The notes under the pieces were generated by a model. The model was not told the origin of the DNA. It saw only the letters and a program-made list of their open reading frames with translations, and ran no database searches. Below are positions 22,987-29,667 of a DNA stretch of 29,667 nucleotides, one piece after another (positions within the stretch are counted from its first letter, which is position 1; each line of letters opens with the position of its first letter). Source of the stretch: an archaeon (GTDB lineage Archaea > Halobacteriota > Syntropharchaeia > Alkanophagales > Methanospirareceae); contig JASEFB010000009.1 of assembly GCA_030019325.1 (NCBI GenBank), forward strand, positions 1-29,667, given 5' to 3'. The position numbers and the translations under genes were made by a program.

Positions 22987-24015
22987 TCAACTCGCCACCT
23001 CCTTCAATTCCCCTTCCCTTTCTTCTTTTTTCTTACCCAAAATACCCAAAGAGACCGTAGGTCTCGTGCCATTTACTACATTTCCAGTAATTCCATCAAC
23101 GCCCGCGATTCTATATACACCCCGGTGTTCGTAGGTCACAAACCATATTGGTATATGCACAAGTTCGTCCTCACCGGATGTTGTATTGAGATCTAATGCA
23201 TGTATAGTATCGTATTGATGCGAGATCTCCCTTCTTACCTGCTCCCTGGCGAGTTGATCAGCTCTTGCTTTTGCTTCGTCTTCCAACATATCACCACTGA
23301 GTATCTCCGCATCAACAGGTATTTTACTGATTACAAATACTTCCTTCTCCTCCACGGGTATTTGATATTGATTCAAATCTATATCGCTTGCTCTCCTCGC
23401 GAGCATAAGTTCGTAATACTGTTTGCTTATTTCTCCCCTTGCCTGACCAGATTGTCCTCCAGTAGACATATCGTGAAGCACAGCACCGCCAATCATTATA
23501 TTAACTCCTTTTGAATCCTTGCCACCAGAACTTATTGCCTTTCCCGCACCTGCGGCGATAGCGGCTATCGCAGCACCTTTAACGGCTAATTTACCAAGAC
23601 CTTTGAGAAATCCCTTTTTATCTTTCTCCTTCCAGCCATCGCGCATTTGCCGCATATCAGCAGTGTAACCTCCAGAACTGGAAGCTGAATAACTACCTGT
23701 TACAAATACCGGTATAGTCCAAACTGGCACGTATTTTAGACTTACCTCGGTAATTGCAGCTTCTTTTGATACTCCGACCCTGAAAATACCGGAATCCATC
23801 CACCTCTTTGCCACATCCACAGCGTTTTCATGCGGTATTTTATTGAGCAACATGCTGTGCTTGGAAATAAGTTTCGCTACCTCGCCGCTTATTGTCATAC
23901 TCGAGCCACAATACTCACAGGTAACTAAAGTAGCTCCATAGCCGATCTTGAGCGGTGCACCACAACTTTCACACAGTATCGGTTTCTCTTTTTCTACACC
24001 ACCAGACGTAGCCAT
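22987..24015 (-). CDS. zinc-ribbon protein of a SPFH/membrane-stress-like operon
   Basis: 342 residues from ATG 24015 (GGGAAGGG upstream; ATG 24033 is an alternative). An N-terminal TFIIB-like zinc ribbon (CESCGAPLKIGYG, then CEYCGSSM) is followed by a domain with VSLKYVPVWTIPVFVTGSYS, a Gly/Ala-rich hydrophobic segment (GAAIAAIAAGAGKAISSG) that may contact membrane, and a C-terminal domain with LVHIPIWFVTYEHRGVYRIAGVDG. The layout recalls bacterial YdjG-type proteins, which have a zinc ribbon and a paired beta domain and work beside PspA and YdjI. No enzymatic motif is seen. Confidence 0.7.
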   Translation of the reverse strand: MATSGGVEKEKPILCESCGAPLKIGYGATLVTCEYCGSSMTISGEVAKLISKHSMLLNKIPHENAVDVAKRWMDSGIFRVGVSKEAAITEVSLKYVPVWTIPVFVTGSYSASSSGGYTADMRQMRDGWKEKDKKGFLKGLGKLAVKGAAIAAIAAGAGKAISSGGKDSKGVNIMIGGAVLHDMSTGGQSGQARGEISKQYYELMLARRASDIDLNQYQIPVEEKEVFVISKIPVDAEILSGDMLEDEAKARADQLAREQVRREISHQYDTIHALDLNTTSGEDELVHIPIWFVTYEHRGVYRIAGVDGITGNVVNGTRPTVSLGILGKKKEEREGELKEVAS

Positions 24016-24032
24016 TCTTATCCCTTCCCTCA

Positions 24033-25193
24033 TTATTCTATTTTTTGCCCACATTCAGGGCAGAATTTAACGCCAGGCGCTAATTCTGCATTACACTTGG
24101 GACAGTTAGTTATCAAGTTTTCACCACAATTAGGACAGAACTTCGAGCCTAATTTCACCTCTGCATTGCACCTGGGGCAGACGGTCATCTCCGGCGCAGT
24201 GAATCTTGTGCCACAGTTAGGGCAGAATTTTGTCCCTTCCGGCACTTCGATATTACACTTGGGACACTTAACCGTGGGTCGTGGTGGTGCAGGCGGTGCT
24301 TGCGCTGGCTGTTGCATAGCTTGAGCCATTGCCGTGCCTATGCCCATACCCACACCGGCGCCAGCACCTAAGCCTGCCATTGCGCCTGTAGCGCCTCCTT
24401 CACCAGTCGCAGCACCGACACCAACGCCTTCTACCGCCCTACCTGTCTGATACTGCATATAGCCAACGCCGAGCGCGCCCATCGCACCCCTTTTATCAAT
24501 AGCCTCTTGCACTTCCTTAGGTAAGTTAATATTTAAACCAGCGATTTTGGTGATCTTTATCCCATATCTTTCCGCACTATCTGATACTTTACTCAGAACA
24601 ATCTGCTCGATCTCCTGTAAGTAGGCTGGCATATCAACCACAGCCATGTTCTTATCTCGTTTCAGCTCGCCGAGCGCATCATTAATACACATTACCAGCT
24701 GCGCTTTCATCCATTCGATAACCTTATCGCTCGATGACATCACTTCGGTGCCTACGAACTGCGTTATGAAAACCAACGGGTCTATCACTTTATATGCGAA
24801 ATCACCGAAGATACGAATTCTAACAAGCCCAAAATCAGAATCTCTAAAAGCAAGTGGTTCCGCAGTGCCGAATTTACCCCTCAGTTCTCGCCTTTGTAGA
24901 TAGTAAATCTCACCCAGCTGCTGGATACCTGTGAGTGCTGCTGCAAGTTTACCCAGCACCGGGACATTTTCAGTGGTCATCGCAAATCTACCGGGTCTGT
25001 CAAATACGTGCATCGCTTTACCATCTCTGAAGAAGACCGCATACTCATCCTCTCTCACCACCACATTATCGTTCCACTGGATATTTCGGGGGATTCGATA
25101 CATTACATTCTCACTCTTCTGTGTATCTTCCCAGTGAAAGGTTGCTCTCGCATCTGCTTTTGGTATGTCGCTCTTTCTAAATAGTAAAGGCAT
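24033..25193 (-). CDS. SPFH-domain protein with three C-terminal zinc ribbons (YdjI-like)
   Basis: 386 residues. Residues from about 30 to 240 form an SPFH/band-7-like 'virion core protein' domain (VVREDEYAVFFRDGKAMHVF, IRIFGDFAYKVIDPLVFI, SERYGIKITKIAGLNINL), the YdjI family. A Gly/Ala-rich linker with AGAGVGMGIG leads to three zinc ribbons: CPKC/CPNC, CPRC/CPNC and CPKC/CPEC. The SPFH part is expected to oligomerise at the membrane. It is the third gene of the operon and overlaps the next gene's upstream ATG by 1 nt. Confidence 0.8.
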   Translation of the reverse strand: MPLLFRKSDIPKADARATFHWEDTQKSENVMYRIPRNIQWNDNVVVREDEYAVFFRDGKAMHVFDRPGRFAMTTENVPVLGKLAAALTGIQQLGEIYYLQRRELRGKFGTAEPLAFRDSDFGLVRIRIFGDFAYKVIDPLVFITQFVGTEVMSSSDKVIEWMKAQLVMCINDALGELKRDKNMAVVDMPAYLQEIEQIVLSKVSDSAERYGIKITKIAGLNINLPKEVQEAIDKRGAMGALGVGYMQYQTGRAVEGVGVGAATGEGGATGAMAGLGAGAGVGMGIGTAMAQAMQQPAQAPPAPPRPTVKCPKCNIEVPEGTKFCPNCGTRFTAPEMTVCPRCNAEVKLGSKFCPNCGENLITNCPKCNAELAPGVKFCPECGQKIE

Positions 25194-25204
25194 TTTAGTT
25201 CACC

Positions 25205-25738
25205 TCACACTCCCACTCCACTAATTATCTCAAATCGTTTATCAAAAGTCGCATTCAAATCTTGAACGATGTTATTAACTGCACGCATGAGTGTTGGCAC
25301 TTCGCGTTTATTCCCGGCAAGTATGACGCCTTGCAGTTCTTCAACTTTCGATTTTATCGTAGCAATATCACGGAGCAGTTGCAAATCCCATTCATAAAGT
25401 CTATTCAACTCCTCTCCTTCTATTCGAATACCTGCGGATATCCCACTATAACCTTGCTCGGCATGCCGCACACGGCTCTCTGTTTTTTGCATACTATTAA
25501 CGACTCGTGCTGCATCTTCAAGAAATTCCAATTCTAACTTTTTGACCAGATCCTGCCTGCACTGCTCGACCTGCGCACCAATGCCTTTCAATCTATCTGC
25601 TAATTGAGCTCTTAATAAACTATCTGCTATTCTGAGGTCTTCCCGTTCCCTGTAACCTCTGAAGCCGGGGATTGCAAGCTCTAATTTTTTTAGTAAACCC
25701 CTGTCTTCTTCTACCTTTTTACGTAAATCTACACCCAT
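25205..25738 (-). CDS. coiled-coil protein (177 aa)
   Basis: 177 residues, mostly long charged helices (LLKKLELAIPGFRGYREREDL near the start, VEQCRQDLVKKLELEFLEDA, LYEWDLQLLRDIATIKSKVEELQ). Predicted to be an extended coiled-coil, with the GFRGY turn as the only recognisable motif. In this position, between a membrane protein and an SPFH/zinc-ribbon protein, it occupies the place of PspA/IM30-type helical proteins in bacterial operons, but I see no clear PspA sequence signature. The stop and next ATG lie 11 nt apart. Confidence 0.6.
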   Translation of the reverse strand: MGVDLRKKVEEDRGLLKKLELAIPGFRGYREREDLRIADSLLRAQLADRLKGIGAQVEQCRQDLVKKLELEFLEDAARVVNSMQKTESRVRHAEQGYSGISAGIRIEGEELNRLYEWDLQLLRDIATIKSKVEELQGVILAGNKREVPTLMRAVNNIVQDLNATFDKRFEIISGVGV

Positions 25739-25739
25739 A

Positions 25740-26093
25740 TTACATTCCTCTTCTCGCTTTTGCTAACCCGTAGCCAATAACTTCCGCACTAACCAACATA
25801 ATGATTATAACTACTGAAGTATAAAAGGATATGAGCTTGAATGCAAAAGTACTTAAGCATCCAAATATTATCACGAGCCCAGAACCGAATCCTGTAAGAG
25901 CGGATAACCTTTTGCTTGAAGGTGAAACTCTCACACAGCCCAGCACAATGAGTACAAAGCCAACAGAAAACAGCCATAGCGTAAACGCTTGTAAAAGAGT
26001 TAATAGTCTAAGAATAGATAACATTGCAAAAATACCCAAAAGCATCCCTGCACTACCATATCCAGCATAGTAAATAATTTCTGATTTATTCAT
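25740..26093 (-). CDS. four-helix membrane protein (117 aa)
   Basis: 117 residues with about four membrane-spanning helices: IIYYAGYGSAGMLLGIFAML near 5-25, LQAFTLWLFSVGFVLIVLG near 33-52, LTGFGSGLVIIFGCLSTFAF near 65-85, and LISFYTSVVIIIMLVSAEVI near 86-106. No conserved catalytic residue is visible. It is the first gene of the operon and its stop lies 1 nt before the next ATG, so it probably anchors the cytosolic partners to the membrane. Confidence 0.65.
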   Translation of the reverse strand: MNKSEIIYYAGYGSAGMLLGIFAMLSILRLLTLLQAFTLWLFSVGFVLIVLGCVRVSPSSKRLSALTGFGSGLVIIFGCLSTFAFKLISFYTSVVIIIMLVSAEVIGYGLAKARRGM

Positions 26094-26136
26094 ATATAAT
26101 CAAATCTTTTTCCTCTACTGCTCGATGGTTCCCCAG

Positions 26137-28719
26137 CTAATCGCGTGAAAACACAATCGTTCCATCCGAGACATCAGCCTTGATCGTATCGCCTTCACGG
26201 AACTCGCCATCCAAAATTTTCATCGATAAGGGGTCTTCTATCATCCGTTGAATTGTTCGTTTTACCGGTCGTGCCCCAAATACCGGGTCGAATCCTTTAC
26301 TTGCTATTAATTCCTTTACGCCGTCACTCGCTGAAATGGTAATTTTCTTCTCGGCAAGTCTCTCTTGCAGATACCGGAGTTGAATCTCCACAACCTTCTT
26401 TATTTCCTCCATGCCCAACGGATTGAATATGACCGTCTCATCTATGCGATTCAAGAATTCAGGTCTGAAGTTCATTTTCAGCACTTCCATCACCTTATCC
26501 GCCAATTCCTTGCCTTTCAATTCCTGTATGAATGGGGTTGCGATATTGGAAGTCATAATAATGACGGTGTTTCTGAAGTTCACGGTTCTCCCATGACCAT
26601 CAGTGAGACGACCATCGTCCAAGATCTGAAGCAGCAGATTGAAGACATCAGTGTGTGCCTTCTCGATTTCATCAAAGAGGATTACGGTATACTGTCTTCT
26701 TCGCACGGCTTCGGTTAAGAATCCGCCCTCCTCGTACCCCACGTATCCAGGCGGTGCACCGATGAGTCGTGCAATTGAGTGCCGCTCCATGAACTCAGAC
26801 ATGTCCATACGCACCATCGCTCGTTCATCATCAAAGAGAAATTCTGCGAGTGCCTTTGCGAGTTCTGTCTTCCCGACGCCTGTTGGACCCAGGAATATGA
26901 ATGACCCGATGGGTCTGTTCGGATCGCTGAGCCCTGCTCGTCCCCTTCTAATCGCGTTGGATATCAAAGAGATCGCTTTATCCTGACCCACAACGCGCTG
27001 TTTCAATCGTTCTTCCATGTGAAGCAGTTTCTCAGTCTCGCCTTCCAACATCTTCGAGGCTGGTACTCCAGACCATTTCGCAATCACCTCTGCAACGTCC
27101 TCTTCATCAACCTCTTCTTTGAGCATCATCTGATCCTTCTGCAGCTCTTGCAATCTTTTATTCTGTGTATTCAGATCATTTTGCAGTTCGACCAGCGTTC
27201 CATATCGAATTTGCGCCACGCGTTCTAAATCACCACTGCGCTCAGCCTGCTGTTCTTCTAACTTCGCCTGGTCAATCTTCGCTTTGATCTCCCTTGTCCT
27301 CTGTATTATCTCCTTCTCATTCTGCCATCTCGCTTTGAGCTGGTCGCTTTTTTCCTTTAATACTGCCAGTTCCTTTCTGAGCTTTTCAAGCCGCTCCTTC
27401 GATTCTTTATCTTTCTCACGCTTCAAAGCCTGTTCCTCGATCTCCATTTGCCTGATTTTTCGTTCTACCTCGTCAATCTCAGCGGGCATGCTATCAATCT
27501 CCGTTCTCAACTTCGAAGCGGCTTCGTCAATGGCATCAATCGCTTTGTCCGGCAGGAATCGATCAGTGATATATCTGCTGGAAAGCGTGGCGGCAGCAAT
27601 TAGCGCGGAATCCTGAATCCTCACGCCGTGATGCAGTTCGTATCGCTCCTTTAATCCGCGCAGAATCGAGATCGTATCTTCTACTGATGGTTCACGGACT
27701 GTAATAGGCTGGAATCTCCGTTCCAAGGCAGCATCCTTCTCGATATATCTGCGATATTCATCGGTGGTGGTAGCACCCACACATCTGAGTTCTCCACGTG
27801 CAAGTGCGGGCTTGAGCATGTTAGAGGCGTCTATCGCACCCTCAGCCGCACCTGCTCCGACAACCGTGTGTAATTCATCAATAAAGAGTACAATCTGACC
27901 GGCAGCTGTATCAATCTCCTTTAATACTGCCTTAAGTCGGTCTTCAAACTCACCCCTGAACTTCGTCCCGGCAATTAATGCCCCCATATCGAGGGCTACC
28001 ACACGCTTATCCTTCAAAGTCTCGGGAACATCGCCGTTTACAATCCGCTGTGCCAAACCCTCAACGATCGCGGTCTTTCCCACACCTGCCTCTCCTATAA
28101 GTACGGGATTGTTCTTCGTTCTTCGTGATAAGACTTGCATAACCCTACGGATTTCATCATTTCGACCAATTACCGGGTCGAGCTTCCCTTTACGAGCGAG
28201 CTCTGTCAAATCACGGGTGTATCGTTCGAGCGCCTGATACTTCTCCTCCGGAGTTTGATCTACTATCCGCTGCTGACCACGAATACTTCTCAAGGCTTCG
28301 TATATCCTATCCTTTGTCACTCCCATTCCCTTAAGGATTTGCGGTGATGAGGGCTCATCCTCTTCTGCAATCGCAAGGAGCATGTGCTCGGTGCTCATAT
28401 ATTCATCCTTCATCGCTTGTGCTTCTTTCCAAGCATTCTCCAGCGTCTTATTCAATCGTGGCGTTATGTAAATCTGGTCGATTCCACCGCCTCCATATAC
28501 TTCGGGTAAGGAACTTAAATTAGCATCGAGGCGTGATTTGAGCTGGCCAACATCAACGCCTATTTTCTGCAATATCGGGACAATTATACCTTCCGATTGT
28601 TCAACCAGAGCTAACAAGAGGTGTTCTACATCTATCTGCTGATGATTATACTTATCAGCGATATTCTTTGCTTCCTGAAGTGCCTCTTGCGCCTTTAAAG
28701 TCAGTTTGTCAAGCCTCAT
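26137..28719 (-). CDS. clpB: ATP-dependent disaggregase ClpB
   Basis: Hsp100-type hexameric unfoldase that rescues aggregated protein, usually with DnaK. 860 residues, full length. N-domain (repeats around EHLLLALVEQSEGI and EHMLLAIAEEDEPS), Walker A1 GEAGVGKT at 209-216 with Walker B FIDELHTVVGAG, a long coiled-coil M-domain with IEEQALKREKDKESKERLE, then Walker A2 GPTGVGKTE at about 610-618 with Walker B FDEIEKAH. Bacterial-type ClpB is patchy in archaea and often acquired from bacteria. No dnaK or grpE is seen nearby. A TATA-like box at 28743-28755 lies 24-36 nt from the ATG, so the transcript may be leaderless. Confidence 0.96.
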   Translation of the reverse strand: MRLDKLTLKAQEALQEAKNIADKYNHQQIDVEHLLLALVEQSEGIIVPILQKIGVDVGQLKSRLDANLSSLPEVYGGGGIDQIYITPRLNKTLENAWKEAQAMKDEYMSTEHMLLAIAEEDEPSSPQILKGMGVTKDRIYEALRSIRGQQRIVDQTPEEKYQALERYTRDLTELARKGKLDPVIGRNDEIRRVMQVLSRRTKNNPVLIGEAGVGKTAIVEGLAQRIVNGDVPETLKDKRVVALDMGALIAGTKFRGEFEDRLKAVLKEIDTAAGQIVLFIDELHTVVGAGAAEGAIDASNMLKPALARGELRCVGATTTDEYRRYIEKDAALERRFQPITVREPSVEDTISILRGLKERYELHHGVRIQDSALIAAATLSSRYITDRFLPDKAIDAIDEAASKLRTEIDSMPAEIDEVERKIRQMEIEEQALKREKDKESKERLEKLRKELAVLKEKSDQLKARWQNEKEIIQRTREIKAKIDQAKLEEQQAERSGDLERVAQIRYGTLVELQNDLNTQNKRLQELQKDQMMLKEEVDEEDVAEVIAKWSGVPASKMLEGETEKLLHMEERLKQRVVGQDKAISLISNAIRRGRAGLSDPNRPIGSFIFLGPTGVGKTELAKALAEFLFDDERAMVRMDMSEFMERHSIARLIGAPPGYVGYEEGGFLTEAVRRRQYTVILFDEIEKAHTDVFNLLLQILDDGRLTDGHGRTVNFRNTVIIMTSNIATPFIQELKGKELADKVMEVLKMNFRPEFLNRIDETVIFNPLGMEEIKKVVEIQLRYLQERLAEKKITISASDGVKELIASKGFDPVFGARPVKRTIQRMIEDPLSMKILDGEFREGDTIKADVSDGTIVFSRD

Positions 28720-28742
28720 AGGGTCATCACTCTACGACACTC

Positions 28743-28755
28743 TATAATATATATA
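28743..28755 (-). promoter_or_regulatory. TATA-like box of clpB
   Basis: TATATATATTATA on the minus strand, 24-36 nt before the clpB ATG, in a 160-nt AT-rich gap. Confidence 0.5.
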
Positions 28756-28897
28756 CCTAAGAATGGTATAAATAATTATACAGCAAATGGTCTGAAATCG
28801 GTCTATTTTGAGTGCTCTATAAAGAATCTGAACTTATTAGAGTTAGTAAAGCTCTTCTTCCTGGGAAACTGTTTGTGCTCATAAATGGTCTGCCATT

Positions 28898-29476
28898 TTA
28901 TTTCAACACATCTAACAGAGCAACCCTCTCTAACACCAACATCTTTACCTTCTCCTCGCCTACCGCATTTACTTCGTCTTCCGTTATGTTATAAAACTCC
29001 TTTATTCTCTCTTTTTTATTCGAATTAGATAATTCTGATTCCAATTCCCGTATTGGCACTTCCTCTATTCCTATCTTCCTCTTCACTTCCTCAGCAACGA
29101 CCTCTAAATCTTTTTCGCCCCTTTCGTCCACAATAACAATTGCAACTTTTTTCTCACCTTCTGTCACACCCATCCTCAGAGCTCTTTCTATCTGCCTCCT
29201 TCCCGACGCATATAAAAGAATCTCCAACCCTAAATCGCTTGTTATACTCCTTTTCCTCTTCAAAGCTCTTATCGCCTTTTCCACTGCGGATTTTATATGC
29301 TCCTCCCCCGCTATTAACTCTGCATCCATGGCTTGTATCGTAACAGCGTATTTATGCGCGATGGCTTTCAATCGAGAAAGAAAAACGTCTACATCTGATA
29401 TACTGACGTTACCCGCAACTATTGTGCAGTTGAATTTTTGCTCATCTTCTTGCTTTTTGCCTTCGCTATCAAGCAT
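28898..29476 (-). CDS. cgi121: KEOPS complex subunit Cgi121
   Basis: 192-residue homologue of Cgi121/TPRKB, the tRNA-binding subunit of the KEOPS complex that makes the t6A37 modification on ANN-decoding tRNAs. The hallmark is LEILLYASGRRQIERALRMG at about residues 94-113, followed by VAIVIVDERGEKDLEVV and a C-terminal helical tail extended beyond the usual end (EFYNITEDEVNAVGEEKV). The start ATG 29476 follows a clean TATA box. The 5' neighbour on the same strand is a histidine kinase, apparently in a separate transcript. Other KEOPS subunits are not in this window. Confidence 0.88.
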   Translation of the reverse strand: MLDSEGKKQEDEQKFNCTIVAGNVSISDVDVFLSRLKAIAHKYAVTIQAMDAELIAGEEHIKSAVEKAIRALKRKRSITSDLGLEILLYASGRRQIERALRMGVTEGEKKVAIVIVDERGEKDLEVVAEEVKRKIGIEEVPIRELESELSNSNKKERIKEFYNITEDEVNAVGEEKVKMLVLERVALLDVLK

Positions 29477-29515
29477 ATTTGCTATCTCTCTCTGAATCCA
29501 TTATCTACATCAAAA

Positions 29516-29525
29516 GCTTATATAC
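29516..29525 (-). promoter_or_regulatory. TATA-like box of cgi121
   Basis: GTATATAAGC on the minus strand, 40-49 nt before ATG 29476, the best-looking TATA element in the window. Confidence 0.55.
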
Positions 29526-29607
29526 ATACCTCAAAAAGCTAAAGCTTATTTCACCGGAAAAACAGTATTGCGTGAGCAATCGCGGGACAGAAAAGCCATA
29601 GATGAAA

Positions 29608-29667
29608 TCAAATTTTGGGTATAAAAAAATAAAACGTGCTTCCTTCCCCAAGTTTGCTTTCGACCCA
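29608..29667 (-). CDS. C-terminus of a histidine kinase (partial, runs off the edge)
   Basis: The last 60 nt on the minus strand read WVESKLGEGSTFYFFIPKI then TGA. This is the end of a histidine-kinase ATPase domain (HATPase_c), whose final motif is typically WVESxxGxGSTFxFxLP with the G2 box GxG. The rest of the gene lies beyond the right edge. Only 19 residues are visible, but the motif is distinctive. Confidence 0.75.
   Translation of the reverse strand, partial: WVESKLGEGSTFYFFIPKI

Noticed and set aside
24097..24324. Plus-strand frame with repeated LGQNFEP-like units
   Set aside because: Antisense to the three zinc ribbons of the SPFH protein; the repetition reflects CPxC repeats on the opposite strand.

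Overview
The window is archaeal. Evidence: an intact archaeal translation factor aIF2-gamma, the KEOPS subunit Cgi121, two archaeal PurP enzymes (formate-dependent IMP pathway), an archaeal-type riboflavin-pathway reductase, a PGF-CTERM-anchored cell-surface protein and AT-rich TATA boxes 20-45 nt upstream of several starts. ClpB, an acyl-CoA dehydrogenase, a CooC-type nickel-insertion ATPase and several radical SAM proteins fit a strictly anaerobic euryarchaeote, perhaps a methanogen or alkane/methane-oxidising relative. That last placement is inference from gene content; no rRNA or mcr gene is present.

Layout. 1-1700: a truncated-looking Pup-ligase/Dop-like gene followed by small genes of unknown function, one with an in-frame TAG. 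1698-3075: a PLP trans-sulfuration enzyme and a tiny membrane protein. 3265-3709: a collapsed Sir2 pseudogene beside tRNA-Leu(UAA). 3795-5988: two tandem purP genes. 6161-7010: riboflavin-pathway reductase overlapping a small zinc ribbon. 7065-8417: an accessory stretch with HicBA, a frameshifted Nudix remnant and a small-protein/C2H2-finger pair. 8647-12380: CooC-like ATPase, divergent from a PflA-like radical SAM protein coupled to a metallo-beta-lactamase-fold hydrolase, then an isochorismatase-like hydrolase. 12425-16199: PGF-CTERM surface protein plus an RND exporter split into two halves, with a (TATC)12 microsatellite upstream. 16465-18509: a GbsR/MarR-like regulator and a B12-binding radical SAM protein. 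18600-20959: chorismate synthase (carrying an in-frame palindromic insert) and an acyl-CoA dehydrogenase lacking the usual catalytic Glu. 21192-22436: aIF2-gamma. 22494-26093: a five-gene operon (membrane protein, coiled coil, SPFH/zinc-ribbon, zinc-ribbon, arrestin-like). 26137-29667: ClpB, Cgi121, and the C-terminus of a histidine kinase running off the right edge.

The strongest candidates for undescribed biology are (i) the five-gene SPFH/zinc-ribbon/arrestin operon, which resembles the bacterial PspA-YdjGHI membrane-stress module but has different partners, and (ii) the archaeal Pup-ligase-like gene with its small-gene neighbours. The secreted-anchor plus split-RND operon with a microsatellite upstream, and the palindromic element inside aroC, also deserve follow-up. 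No CRISPR array, insertion sequence or replication origin was seen, and no gene-free stretch exceeds 300 bases.
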